A DNA stretch of 48,435 nucleotides from JBBPYC01 sp038200275. GTDB lineage: Bacteria > Pseudomonadota > Gammaproteobacteria > Burkholderiales > Burkholderiaceae_C. This document shows, one piece after another, positions 1-9,327 of the stretch. Location of the stretch: assembly GCA_038200275.1 (NCBI GenBank), contig JBBPYC010000102.1, positions 1-48,435 on the forward strand. The letters run 5' to 3'. The number at the start of each line of letters is the position of its first letter. Within the stretch, counting starts at the first letter, position 1. The notes under the pieces are model-generated. The model saw only the letters and a list, made by a program, of their open reading frames with translations, ran no database searches and was not told the DNA's origin. The translations under genes and the position numbers were made by a program.

Positions 1-2
1 AC

Positions 3-113
3 AAAATCAAGCACACCTGGATGGCTGCCAAATGCAGAACCGCCCAAGTCCTTGAAGCCGATGTCGGGCATATCCTGGACCATTTCGGATCGACGTACAA
101 ATTCGCCTTTTAG
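3..113 (+). CDS. C-terminal end of an unidentified reading frame (partial)
   Basis: The frame is open from the left edge and stops at a TAG, giving only the last 36 codons of a possible protein (basic start KIKHTW, end YKFAF). I do not recognise the family. The fragment is too short to exclude chance, but it is followed by a non-coding stretch and then a tRNA gene, as expected if a real gene ends here. Its start lies outside the window. Confidence 0.3.
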   Translation, partial: KIKHTWMAAKCRTAQVLEADVGHILDHFGSTYKFAF

Positions 114-380
114 GGAAAATAACTTGTCGGGGAGAGCTTATAACTCCGTGGGACCTATGAGTTGAGAGTTGGGTAAGTTCGGCGCATATGCGGAGAGGCT
201 CAATACCCACATACCACTAGGACAAGACTTTTCGTCTGTACTGGAAAAACTTCCAGCGCGTCGTAGAGCTCCGTGCAATTCCGTAAAAACTCCACCGGCT
301 GGAATTTGGGCGGGCGTTTGGAAGGGTAGAAAAGGTCGCACAGAAAAATCCTAAGTAAATCAATCACTTAAAAGTTAATC
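114..380. other. Non-coding stretch between the left-edge frame and tRNA-Ser
   Basis: No convincing gene is seen here. The short open frames on both strands lack ribosome binding sites and recognisable protein features. The last 40 bases before the tRNA are A/T-rich, unlike the surrounding DNA. The tRNA is on the minus strand, so this stretch lies downstream of its 3' end, the usual place for integration scars. No integrase or direct repeat of the tRNA end was found within it. Confidence 0.5.
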
Positions 381-470
381 TGGCGGAAGCGGTGAGATTC
401 GAACTCACGGATGTCGCAAAACATCGCCGGTTTTCAAGACCGGTGCATTCAACCGCTCTGCCACGCTTCC
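381..470 (-). tRNA. tRNA-Ser (anticodon UGA)
   Basis: On the minus strand the sequence folds as a class II tRNA. The acceptor arms GGAAGCG and CGCTTCC are complementary, followed by discriminator G and an encoded CCA. The anticodon stem ACCGG/CCGG encloses CTTGAAAA with anticodon TGA (complement at 434-436). A long variable arm precedes the T arm with GTTCGAATC. The long variable arm and UGA anticodon identify serine. It reads codons UCA and, by wobble, other UCN codons. Confidence 0.97.
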
Positions 471-528
471 TCACTAAAGGCCAATGCATTTTAGCCCGAT
501 GCCCGGCCGGCGCTGGGGCAGGTTGCAG

Positions 529-1404
529 CTAAGTTGCAGCAGCCAGCCGTTCGGCTGCATCCAGCGTGTTGGACAGCAGCATCGCGCGCGTCATCGGGCC
601 GACGCCGCCGGGCACGGGCGTGATGTGGCCCGCCACTTCACGCACTGCGGCGAAGTCGACGTCGCCGCAAAGCCGACCTTGCGCATCGCGGTTCATGCCG
701 ACATCCAGCACGATCGCGCCGGGCTTGACCATGTCGGCGGTCACCAGGTTTTGCCGGCCGACGGCAGCCACCACCAAGTCGGCTTGGGCGACCTGTGCGG
801 CCAAGTCTGGTGTGCCGCTGTGACATATCGTGACGGTCGCATCGCGCTGCAACAGCAACAGCGCCATCGGCTTGCCGACCGTGTTGCTGCGGCCGATCAC
901 CACCGCATGCTTGCCGCGCAAGTTGGCGGGGCGGCCGGACGGCTCGAGACTGTCGATCAGTTTCATGCATCCGTACGGTGTGCAGGGCAAAAAGCCAGGG
1001 CGGCCAACCAGCAATGCCCCCGCGTTCGCAACGTGAAAACCGTCCACGTCCTTGGCCGGATCGATTGCCTCGATCACGCGTTGCGGATCGATCTGCGCAG
1101 GCAGTGGCAGCTGCACCAGGATGCCGTGCACGCGCGGGTCGGCGTTGAGCGCGTGCACGCGCGCAAGCAAGTCGGCTTCGGTCAACGTGGCGGGGTGCCG
1201 CTCCAGCATGGAACGCAGGCCGGCTTCTTCGCTGTCCGTCACTTTGTGCCGTACGTAAACGGCGCTGGCCGGATCGTCGCCCACCAGCAGCACCGCCAGA
1301 CCCGGGGGGCTGCCATGGCGGCTCACGTACTCGGCGCAACGCTGCGCCACCTGGGCGCGCACCGCACGTGCGACTGCCGCGCCGTCGATCAACTTGGCGG
1401 TCAT
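529..1404 (-). CDS. folD: Bifunctional methylenetetrahydrofolate dehydrogenase / methenyltetrahydrofolate cyclohydrolase
   Basis: FolD interconverts 5,10-methylene-, 5,10-methenyl- and 10-formyl-tetrahydrofolate in the cytoplasm, supplying one-carbon units for purines and formyl-Met-tRNA. The 291-residue product has the family's usual length. Visible signatures are GDDPAS and YVRHK (Tyr50 and catalytic Lys54), QLPLP, CTPYG, the NADP-binding loop GRSNTVGKP and the C-terminal PVPGGVGPMT. It is transcribed in the same direction as the response regulator and sensor kinase upstream, with a short gap, so it could be cotranscribed with them, though no functional link is evident. The ATG at 1404 gives the conserved N-terminus MTAKLIDG. 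Confidence 0.97.
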   Translation of the reverse strand: MTAKLIDGAAVARAVRAQVAQRCAEYVSRHGSPPGLAVLLVGDDPASAVYVRHKVTDSEEAGLRSMLERHPATLTEADLLARVHALNADPRVHGILVQLPLPAQIDPQRVIEAIDPAKDVDGFHVANAGALLVGRPGFLPCTPYGCMKLIDSLEPSGRPANLRGKHAVVIGRSNTVGKPMALLLLQRDATVTICHSGTPDLAAQVAQADLVVAAVGRQNLVTADMVKPGAIVLDVGMNRDAQGRLCGDVDFAAVREVAGHITPVPGGVGPMTRAMLLSNTLDAAERLAAAT

Positions 1405-1438
1405 GACAAGCAGCGCGATGGATGCATCGTTGCCGTTG

Positions 1439-2068
1439 TCATGCCTTGACCGGGCTCGGCTGACCCAGTGCGGTCTTCAGCAAGTCGGCCACCGTGTTGG
1501 CGTTGAGCTTTTCCATGATGTTGGCGCGGTGCGCTTCCACCGTCTTGATGCTGATGCCGAGGTCATCGGCAATCTGCTTGTTCAGCCGGCCCGCGACGAT
1601 GCGCTCGAGCACCTGGGCTTCCCGCGTGGTGAGCCGCGCCATCAGCGCTTCGCGACTCGCGGCCTGCTGCTGGTCAACGAAGGCGCCGTGCGCGTGTTCG
1701 AGCATGCGTTCCACCAGTCGCAACAGCTGCGGTTCGTCAAACGGCTTCTGGATGAAATCCATCGCGCCTTTTTTCATCGTGTCCACCGCCATCGGTACGT
1801 CGCCGTGGCCAGTCACAAAGACAATTGGCAGCGGCGAGCGGCGTTCGATCAGCTTGTCCTGCAGCTCCAGCCCGCTCATGCCGTCCATACGGATATCGAT
1901 GAGAACGCAGGCGACTTCGCGCGGATCGTAACGGTTCAAAAACGACTCGGCCGACTCGAAACAGCGCACGTAGTAGTCCTTGCCCTCGAGCAACCACTGC
2001 AGCGAATCGCGCACGGCCTCGTCGTCGTCCACCACATAGACGGTGCCTTTTCTTGCGGTCAAACTCAT
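1439..2068 (-). CDS. FixJ-family two-component response regulator
   Basis: This 209-residue protein has a receiver domain (about 8-120) and a LuxR-type helix-turn-helix (about 145-205), the FixJ/TodT/TtrR layout. The acidic pocket is Asp14-16, the phospho-acceptor is Asp58, and the conserved Thr86 and Lys108 (QKPF) are present. The DNA-binding part carries LTTREAQVL and ISIKTVEAHRANIMEKL. It should be phosphorylated by the sensor kinase just upstream: the kinase stop TGA overlaps this start as ATGA, implying translational coupling. The ATG at 2068 was chosen over longer in-frame extensions because those overlap the kinase gene. Its targets are unknown; the divergent pyruvate dehydrogenase operon is a reasonable candidate. 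Confidence 0.93.
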   Translation of the reverse strand: MSLTARKGTVYVVDDDEAVRDSLQWLLEGKDYYVRCFESAESFLNRYDPREVACVLIDIRMDGMSGLELQDKLIERRSPLPIVFVTGHGDVPMAVDTMKKGAMDFIQKPFDEPQLLRLVERMLEHAHGAFVDQQQAASREALMARLTTREAQVLERIVAGRLNKQIADDLGISIKTVEAHRANIMEKLNANTVADLLKTALGQPSPVKA

Positions 2069-4632
2069 GGGGCGGTGGCCTTGGTAATGCCGGGCGGCGG
2101 GGCGTCGGGCAAGGGGAGCAGGGCGGCATGCGGCGGCGCAGTGGCCGGCAGCCAGAAGGAAAAGCGGCAGCCCGAAATTTCGGCGCCATTGTAGAGATTG
2201 TCTGCGCTCATGCGGCCTTGGTGAGACTCGACGATGCTGCGGCACAGATTCAGCCCGATGCCCATGCCTTCGGCCTTGGTTGAAAAAAACGCTTCGTACA
2301 ACCGATCGAGCACTTCCTGGCTCAGGCCCGAACCGGTGTCGGTCACGCTGAACTCGATCATCGGCTGTCCCGATACCACCACGGCAGTCACGCGCAGGCC
2401 CACGTTGCGCCGCGCGTTCGGCCGCTGGGCATGGTCGATCGCCTCGACCGCGTTCTTCAGCAGATTGACCAGCACCTGCTCGATCAGAATCGGATCGACC
2501 CACAATGGTGGCAGGCGGGCTTGGATCTGGTGTGAGAGCCGTACGTGCCGGCGCCGCAGTTCGATCTCAACCAGTTCAACCGCCTCCTGCACGATCGCCG
2601 AAACGTCGGACGCTGTCCGATTCGGCTCACTGCGTTTCACAAACGATCGGATGCGCTGAATGATCTGGCCCGCGCGCTGCGCCTGATGCGACGTTTTCTT
2701 CAACGCAGCGAGCAACGCGGCCTCATCGATCTGTTTCGCATGGATGCGCGTGACCATGCCGTTGCAGTAATTGTTGATCGCGGTCAGCGGCTGGTTCAAC
2801 TCGTGCGCCACGCTGGAGACCATTTCGCCCATCGTGATCAGACGGCTGGCCGACTGCGCGCGTTCGGCTTGCGCCGCCGATAGCTCTTCGGCGAGCCGGC
2901 GCGGCGTGATGTCGGTGGCAATCACCATCTGCGCAAGCCGGCTGTCCACCCAGTTCAGATAACGCGAACGCACTTCGAGCCATTTGCCCAGCTCGGGCAC
3001 GTAGATCTCGGCGCTGCCCGAATCGGCCGTGGTCAAGGTGCTCGACGGCAGGCCGGCCATCGAGTCGACGTCGTCTTGCGGCTGGTCGACGTCGGTCGTC
3101 TTGGGCGGCGCCCCGGCCTCCATGATCAGCGTCAGGTGGCCCTGCGCCTGCGCACCGAACCACTGGCGATAGAGCTTGTTGGCAAACACCAGTTCGGCGC
3201 TGCCCAGCGGTGCGACCGATACCGACGCGTCGAGCGATTCGAGCACGATCGTGAAGCGTTCGTAGGAAGCCGACAACTGCTCGCGAATCCGGTTCGGCTC
3301 GGTGATGTCGGTCATCGATGTCATCCAGCCGGCCTGCACGCCGCGCGCATCGATCAGCGGGGAGACGTACATGCGTGCGTCGAACAACGTGCCGTCGCGC
3401 CGCTGCACGCGCACCTGCATCCCGCCGGGCCCGGTGCGGCCATGAAGTTCGTCGTCGAGACGCGCTGCAAGCGCTTCGCGGTCGGCCTCAGGCCAGTACG
3501 GAAACGGCGCGGTCTGGTTGACCAGTTCGGCCTCGCTCCAGCCCGTCATCTGGCAAAACGCTGCGTTCACGTAAGTGATGCGGCCGTGCACGTCGAGCGC
3601 GCGCATGCCGGTGAGAATCGAGTTTTCCATCGCGCGGCGAAAGTTCGTCTCGGCCACCAACGCTTGCTGCGCCTGCAGTCGGCGCCGCGTGTGGCGCGAC
3701 GTGGCGACCAGCATCCAGGCGGTGAGCGCGCTCAAAGCACCGACCAGCCACAAAAGACTGCTGCCGATCACGCCTTGTGAGGTTCGATAGGCTTGCGCGC
3801 TCAGGCGCAGGCCGTTGCCCACAGGGGACACCGGCACGTCGTAGCGGTACGGCGCGCCGGCCGAGCCGATCCAGCGCGGCGGGTCCTGCTCCCGCAACGC
3901 CGCGCCGGCCAGTACCGCACCGTCCCGGTCCAGAAACGACACCGCGTATTTGCTTGCAATGTCGGCCGACACCGCATAGCGCATCAGCCCGTCGAGCGAC
4001 ATCTCCGCAAGCAGATCGCCATTGAAGCGCGTGGTGCTGTAGAGCGGGATGTGCAACTGCAGCGGCGGGGGCACCGGCGTGCCGACGGTGTCTTGTGCAT
4101 AAACCGGTTGCTTGAGATCGCGCGCCAAAGCAAACGCGTTTTCGGTCTCCGCATCGTGCAACGATCGGCCCGGCTGCCGACGCTGCCAAGCCAGCACACT
4201 CGGGGCAGCCTGCGTGGCCAGCACAACGCCCTGGCTGTCCACCCAGCTGAGGGAGATCAGCTCCGGGTGCTCCATCAACATGCGCTCGGCGCGCTCGCTG
4301 AATCGCACCGGTCCGACGTGCACATTCACGATGTCGCGCGCCAGCAGCATCAGCTGCTCCTGCCGCTCGAGCAGGCGCAGACGCACCTGCTGATGCGCAT
4401 ATTCAACGTCGCGCCGCACCGAGTCGTGCTCGCGGTCGATCTCCTCAGCCCGCAGATACCACAGCGCAGTCGCCACGGCGACCAGAAACACCAGCACGGA
4501 AGCCAACGGCGCGAGCAGCGTCAGGTTGTCCTGCAGGCTTGGCGACTGACGTTGCCACCAACGCCGGCACCAATTCAGAAAACCCGGCGCCGGACGTTCT
4601 TCGATCTCCGGGTGAAACACAGAATGGGCCAT
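2065..4632 (-). CDS. Membrane-bound PAS-domain sensor histidine kinase
   Basis: This 855-residue sensor partners the FixJ-like regulator. It has a transmembrane segment at about 38-61, a periplasmic sensing region to about 282, a second membrane segment near 283-307, two PAS domains (about 325-450 and 455-590), a HisKA dimerisation domain with phospho-accepting His610 in VAHELNQPLTAINN, and an ATPase domain with N box NLLKNAVEAI, DTGSG and GMGIGLNLC. The helix around the histidine resembles the FixL/DctB type. DctB-like sensors often detect small organic acids, but the ligand here is unknown. An in-frame TTG lies three codons upstream at 4641; the ATG is preferred. It is divergent from aceE. 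Confidence 0.92.
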   Translation of the reverse strand: MAHSVFHPEIEERPAPGFLNWCRRWWQRQSPSLQDNLTLLAPLASVLVFLVAVATALWYLRAEEIDREHDSVRRDVEYAHQQVRLRLLERQEQLMLLARDIVNVHVGPVRFSERAERMLMEHPELISLSWVDSQGVVLATQAAPSVLAWQRRQPGRSLHDAETENAFALARDLKQPVYAQDTVGTPVPPPLQLHIPLYSTTRFNGDLLAEMSLDGLMRYAVSADIASKYAVSFLDRDGAVLAGAALREQDPPRWIGSAGAPYRYDVPVSPVGNGLRLSAQAYRTSQGVIGSSLLWLVGALSALTAWMLVATSRHTRRRLQAQQALVAETNFRRAMENSILTGMRALDVHGRITYVNAAFCQMTGWSEAELVNQTAPFPYWPEADREALAARLDDELHGRTGPGGMQVRVQRRDGTLFDARMYVSPLIDARGVQAGWMTSMTDITEPNRIREQLSASYERFTIVLESLDASVSVAPLGSAELVFANKLYRQWFGAQAQGHLTLIMEAGAPPKTTDVDQPQDDVDSMAGLPSSTLTTADSGSAEIYVPELGKWLEVRSRYLNWVDSRLAQMVIATDITPRRLAEELSAAQAERAQSASRLITMGEMVSSVAHELNQPLTAINNYCNGMVTRIHAKQIDEAALLAALKKTSHQAQRAGQIIQRIRSFVKRSEPNRTASDVSAIVQEAVELVEIELRRRHVRLSHQIQARLPPLWVDPILIEQVLVNLLKNAVEAIDHAQRPNARRNVGLRVTAVVVSGQPMIEFSVTDTGSGLSQEVLDRLYEAFFSTKAEGMGIGLNLCRSIVESHQGRMSADNLYNGAEISGCRFSFWLPATAPPHAALLPLPDAPPPGITKATAP

Positions 4633-4811
4633 TGCACCCAAGTTTAAGATGTGCTGCGACCCGGGGCGGTCCTTCGGTCGGCGTCAACTGCCCAGCCCTC
4701 CACAGTGGGCATACCTCGGCAGACGGATACATTCGATGCGTTGGCGGCGAAGGATTTGCAAGTATTCGCGCGCCCCGCGTAACGAACCACAAGCTTCAGG
4801 AGATTTCTCGC

Positions 4812-7538
4812 ATGTCACCGACCCCATCGCCGGCCAGTAATCTGCCCCCGCAGGACAGCGACCCCCAGGAAACGCGTGAATGGACCGATGCGCTTACTGC
4901 CGTCATCGCAAGCGAAGGCCCGGAGCGTGCGCACTTCCTGCTCGATCAGTTGCTGGAGGCCGCCCGCCAGCAAAGCATCGACAAACCGTTTTCCGCAAAT
5001 ACCGGCTATGTCAACACGATCGAGCCCGATCAGGAAGCGCGCTCGCCGGGCAATCTCGAAATCGAAGAACGGCTGCGTTCCTATATGCGCTGGAACGCAA
5101 TGGCAATGGTGGTCAAGGCGAACCGTCTGCATCCGGAAGACGGCGGCGACCTGGGCGGCCATATCGGCTCGTTTGCATCGCTTGCGCAGATGTTCGGCGC
5201 GGGCTTCAACCATTTCTGGCATGGCGCCGATGAGAAGCACGGCGGCGATCTGCTGTATATCCAGGGTCATTCGTCGCCCGGCATTTATGCCCGCGCGTAC
5301 CTTGAGGGTCGACTGACTGAGGAGCAATTGCTGAACTTCCGCCAGGAGGTCAATGGCAAGGGGTTGTCGAGTTATCCGCATCCCAAATTGATGCCCGAGT
5401 TCTGGCAATTTCCGACCGTCTCGATGGGACTTGGCCCCTTGATGGCGATCTACCAGGCGCGGTTTCTGAAATACCTGCATGCGCGCGGCATTGCGAACAC
5501 CGAAGGACGCAAGGTCTGGGTGTTCTGCGGCGACGGCGAGATGGATGAGCCGGAATCCATGGGCGCGATCAGCCTGGCTGCGCGTGAGAATCTCGACAAC
5601 CTGGTCTTCGTGATCAACTGCAATCTGCAGCGCCTGGACGGCCCGGTGCGGGGCAACGGCAAGATCGTGCAGGAGCTCGAAGCCGAGTTTCGCGGCTCTG
5701 GCTGGAACGTGCTCAAGCTGCTTTGGGCCAAGGACTGGGATCCGCTGCTTGCGAAGGACAAGGACGGTGCCTTGCGCAAGCTGATGATGGACACGCTCGA
5801 TGGCGACTATCAGGCGTTCAAGGCAAACGACGGCGCGTTCGTGCGCAAGAACTTCTTCGGCCGCGACCCGCGCACGCTGGAGATGGTTTCGCACATGACC
5901 GACGACGAAATCTGGGCGCTGCGCCGGGGCGGCCACGATCCGCAAAAGGTCTATGCAGCGTTCGATGCGGCCGTCAAGCACAAGGGCCAGCCTACGCTGC
6001 TGCTCATCAAGACCGTGAAGGGCTTCGGCATGGGCTCGATCGGCGAGGGCAAGAACACGGTGCACCAGACCAAGAAGCTCGACGACGACGTGATCAAGGT
6101 GTTCCGGGACCGCTTCAATATCCCGATTCCCGACAGCCAGCTGGCCGAAGTGCCGTTCTACAAGCCGGCCGACGACACGCCCGAGATGCAGTACCTGCAG
6201 GAACGCCGCAAGGCGCTTGGCGGCTATCTGCCGGCACGTCTGCCGAAGTCCGATGAGAGCTTCACGATCCCGCCGCTGGAAACGTTCAAGGCCGTGATCG
6301 AGCCGACCGCAGATGGCCGCGAAATCTCGACCACGCAGGCGTTCGTGCGCTTTCTGACGCAACTGCTGCGTGACAAGGCATTCGGCCCCCGGGTGGTGCC
6401 GATCCTGGTGGACGAAGCACGCACGTTCGGCATGGAAGGCTTGTTTCGCCAGATTGGCATCTACAACCCGAAAGGCCAGCTCTACACCCCGGTGGACCGC
6501 GAGCAGGTCATGTACTACAAGGAAGACAAGTCCGGCCAGATCTTGCAGGAAGGCATCAACGAGGCCGGGGGCATGTCGAGCTGGATCGCCGCTGCAACGA
6601 GCTACAGCACGAACAACCGCATCATGATGCCGTTCTACGTGTACTACTCGATGTTCGGTTTTCAACGCGTCGGGGATCTGGCCTGGGCCGCCGGTGACAT
6701 GCAGGCACGTGGTTTCCTGCTCGGCGGCACTTCGGGGCGCACCACATTGAACGGCGAAGGGCTGCAGCACGAAGACGGCCACAGCCACATCCTGGCCGGC
6801 ACCATTCCGAACTGTGTCAGCTACGACCCGACCTTCGCGCACGAAGTCGGCGTGATCATTCATGCTGGCCTGAAGCGCATGGTGGAAAAGCAGGAAAACG
6901 TCTTCTACTATTTGACGCTCCTGAACGAAAACTACCCGATGCCGGGTCTGCAGCCGGGCACCGAAGAGCAGATTTTGAAAGGCATGTACCTGTGCAAGCA
7001 GGCGCCAGCCATCGAGTCGGGAAAGGGAAAAGAGGCACCTTCGGTGCAACTGCTCGGTAGCGGCACGATCCTGCGCGAGAGCTTCGCAGCGCAGGAACTG
7101 CTCGAGAAAGACTGGGGCGTGGCCGCCGCGATCTGGAGCTGCCCAAGCTTTAACGAACTCGCGCGCGACGGGCAGGACACCGAGCGCTGGAATCTGCTGC
7201 ATCCGACCGAGGCACCGCGCCAGTCGTTCGTCGCAAAGCAGCTTCGGGGCAGCACCGGGCCGGTGGTTGCATCGACCGATTACATGAAGGCTTATGCGGA
7301 GCAGATTCGCCTGTTCATCCCGAGTGGCCGCCGCTATCAGGTGCTGGGCACCGACGGCTTCGGCCGCAGCGACTTCCGCACCCGGCTGCGCCGGCACTTC
7401 GAGATCGATCGGCACTACATCACGGTCGCGGCGCTTAAAGCGTTGGCGGATGACGGTGTGGTCCAGGTCCAGACGGTCGCGGATGCGATCGTCAAGTACG
7501 GCATCGACGCCGACAAGACCAACCCGCTGTACGCCTGA
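4812..7538 (+). CDS. aceE: Pyruvate dehydrogenase E1 component (homodimeric type)
   Basis: E1 decarboxylates pyruvate with thiamine diphosphate and passes the hydroxyethyl group to the lipoyl domains of E2. The 908-residue length fits the homodimeric AceE family. Conserved stretches include GHIGSFASLAQ, HGGDLLY and QGHSSPG. The thiamine-binding motif runs from GDGEMDEPES (Gly240-Asp241-Gly242) to NCNLQRLDGPVRGN, and KTVKGFGMG is also present. The ATG at 4812 has AGGAGA at 4798-4803, eight bases upstream, and was preferred to far-upstream in-frame codons that overlap the sensor kinase. It is first in the operon aceE-aceF-lpdA. Confidence 0.97.
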   Translation: MSPTPSPASNLPPQDSDPQETREWTDALTAVIASEGPERAHFLLDQLLEAARQQSIDKPFSANTGYVNTIEPDQEARSPGNLEIEERLRSYMRWNAMAMVVKANRLHPEDGGDLGGHIGSFASLAQMFGAGFNHFWHGADEKHGGDLLYIQGHSSPGIYARAYLEGRLTEEQLLNFRQEVNGKGLSSYPHPKLMPEFWQFPTVSMGLGPLMAIYQARFLKYLHARGIANTEGRKVWVFCGDGEMDEPESMGAISLAARENLDNLVFVINCNLQRLDGPVRGNGKIVQELEAEFRGSGWNVLKLLWAKDWDPLLAKDKDGALRKLMMDTLDGDYQAFKANDGAFVRKNFFGRDPRTLEMVSHMTDDEIWALRRGGHDPQKVYAAFDAAVKHKGQPTLLLIKTVKGFGMGSIGEGKNTVHQTKKLDDDVIKVFRDRFNIPIPDSQLAEVPFYKPADDTPEMQYLQERRKALGGYLPARLPKSDESFTIPPLETFKAVIEPTADGREISTTQAFVRFLTQLLRDKAFGPRVVPILVDEARTFGMEGLFRQIGIYNPKGQLYTPVDREQVMYYKEDKSGQILQEGINEAGGMSSWIAAATSYSTNNRIMMPFYVYYSMFGFQRVGDLAWAAGDMQARGFLLGGTSGRTTLNGEGLQHEDGHSHILAGTIPNCVSYDPTFAHEVGVIIHAGLKRMVEKQENVFYYLTLLNENYPMPGLQPGTEEQILKGMYLCKQAPAIESGKGKEAPSVQLLGSGTILRESFAAQELLEKDWGVAAAIWSCPSFNELARDGQDTERWNLLHPTEAPRQSFVAKQLRGSTGPVVASTDYMKAYAEQIRLFIPSGRRYQVLGTDGFGRSDFRTRLRRHFEIDRHYITVAALKALADDGVVQVQTVADAIVKYGIDADKTNPLYA

Positions 7539-7574
7539 CGCGCGGAACCCAATCACATTCCCGGAGACATTCCC

Positions 7575-9293
7575 ATGGCATTGGTAGAAGTGAAGGTGCC
7601 GGACATCGGCGACTTCGACGAGGTGACCGTCATTGAACTGCTGGTCAAGCCCGGCGACACGATTGCGCCCGAGCAGTCGCTGATCACCGTCGAGTCGGAC
7701 AAGGCATCGATGGAGATTCCGTCGAGCCACGCGGGCGTGATCAAGGAGCTCAAGGTTGCGCTTGGCGACAAGGTCAAGCAAGGCTCGATCGTGCTGACGA
7801 TCGAGTCCGCCGGCAGCGCGCAAGCGCCGGCTGCGCAGCAGCCTGCCGCATCGGCCTCGGCCTCGGCACCCGCACCCACATCTGCAGCAGCCTCTGCGCC
7901 TTCGGCCGCCGCGCCGGTGGCTGAAGGCGTTGCGCAACCCGCCGACGGCACGTTCGAAATCCACGTGCCGGACATCGGCGACTTCACCGACGTTGCCGTG
8001 ATCGAGCTGCTGGTCAACCCCGGCGACACCATCAAGCCCGAGCAGAGCCTGATCACGGTCGAATCGGACAAGGCAGCGATGGAGATTCCGGCCAGCAGCG
8101 GCGGCGTGCTGAAGGAACTCAAGGTCAAGATCGGCGACAAGGTCAATCAGGGCGATTTGCTCGCAATCCTTGAGGGGGCGGGCGGGGCGGCTGCACCGGT
8201 GTCGGCACCCGCATCCGCACCGACCCCGGCGGCAGCCACAACGGCGGCTGCCGCGTCGCAGGATTCGGCAGCAAAAGCGCCTTCGCCGCAAGCAGTTGCT
8301 GCACCTGGTGCTACAAAAAGCGAAGTGCCTGCGCACGATCCCGGCACGCACAGGCAGGGGCTGCCGCATGCATCGCCTTCGGTTCGCAAGTTCGCGCGCG
8401 AACTCGGCGTGCCGCTCGACGAAATGACGGGCTCAGGCCCGAAAGGCCGCATCACGCAAGAAGACGTGCAGGGCTTCACGCGCTCTGTCATGGCTGGCGC
8501 GGCGCAGACCAAGGCAGCTTCGGCCAAAGCGCCGGCTGCATCGAACAGCAGCGGCGCCGGCCTCGACCTGCTGCCGTGGCCAAAAGTCGACTTTGCCAAA
8601 TTCGGTGAGGTCGAACGCAAGGACATGAGCCGCATCAAGAAGATCAGCGGTGCGAACCTGCATCGCAACTGGGTCATGATCCCGCATGTTACGCACCATG
8701 ACGACAGCGACATCACCGAACTCGAAGCGTTCCGCGTCGCGACGAACAAGGAAAACGAAAAAGCCGGCATCAAGATCACGATGCTCGCGTTCATGATCAA
8801 GGCCGCGGTAGCGGGTTTGAAGCAATACCCGGAATTCAACAGCTCGCTCGAGGGCGATCAGCTCGTGCTGAAGAAGTACTTTCACATCGGCTTTGCGGCC
8901 GATACGCCCAATGGGCTCGTGGTGCCGGTGATACGGGACTGCGACAAAAAAGGGGTGATGCAGATCTCCAAGGAGATGGGCGAGTTGGCCAAGAAGGCGC
9001 GCGACGGCAAGATGGGTCCTGCCGACATGAGCGGCGCGTGCTTCTCGATCTCGTCGCTCGGCGGGATTGGCGTGAAGTACTTCTCGCCCATCATCAACGC
9101 ACCCGAAGTCGCCATCATGGGCGTCGGCACCTCGACGATGGAGCCGCGCTGGGATGGGAAGCAGTTCATGCCGCGCCTGGTGTTGCCGCTGTCGCTGTCG
9201 TACGACCACCGCGTGATCGACGGCGCGTCGGGCGCGCGCTTTGCGACCTATTTTTCGCAACTCCTCAGCGACTTCCGCCGCGTGCTGCTGTGA
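7575..9293 (+). CDS. aceF: Dihydrolipoyllysine acetyltransferase, E2 of pyruvate dehydrogenase
   Basis: E2 forms the core of the complex and transfers acetyl groups to coenzyme A. The 572-residue protein has two N-terminal lipoyl domains with lipoylated lysines Lys43 and Lys166 (both ESDKA.MEIP). Ala/Pro-rich linkers follow each lipoyl domain. The peripheral subunit-binding domain is near 265-303 (SPSVRKFARELGVPLDEM, GSGPKGRI). The C-terminal catalytic domain has DHRVIDG with catalytic His545 and Asp549. It starts 36 bases after the aceE stop with GGAGA upstream. The linker DNA is rich in GCN codons. Confidence 0.97.
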   Translation: MALVEVKVPDIGDFDEVTVIELLVKPGDTIAPEQSLITVESDKASMEIPSSHAGVIKELKVALGDKVKQGSIVLTIESAGSAQAPAAQQPAASASASAPAPTSAAASAPSAAAPVAEGVAQPADGTFEIHVPDIGDFTDVAVIELLVNPGDTIKPEQSLITVESDKAAMEIPASSGGVLKELKVKIGDKVNQGDLLAILEGAGGAAAPVSAPASAPTPAAATTAAAASQDSAAKAPSPQAVAAPGATKSEVPAHDPGTHRQGLPHASPSVRKFARELGVPLDEMTGSGPKGRITQEDVQGFTRSVMAGAAQTKAASAKAPAASNSSGAGLDLLPWPKVDFAKFGEVERKDMSRIKKISGANLHRNWVMIPHVTHHDDSDITELEAFRVATNKENEKAGIKITMLAFMIKAAVAGLKQYPEFNSSLEGDQLVLKKYFHIGFAADTPNGLVVPVIRDCDKKGVMQISKEMGELAKKARDGKMGPADMSGACFSISSLGGIGVKYFSPIINAPEVAIMGVGTSTMEPRWDGKQFMPRLVLPLSLSYDHRVIDGASGARFATYFSQLLSDFRRVLL

Positions 9294-9327
9294 AACTTCC
9301 CCAATCGACGATGGAGACGACAACAAG

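Noticed and set aside
484..1449. Long open frame opposite folD
   Set aside because: It is antisense to folD, a clear conserved gene, and its translation (His/Arg/Gln-rich) looks like a GC-rich shadow.
4815..8369. A 1184-codon open frame antisense to aceE and the start of aceF
   Set aside because: Its translation is Arg/His/Leu-rich with no recognisable domains, and both genes on the other strand are certain. It is a codon-bias shadow.
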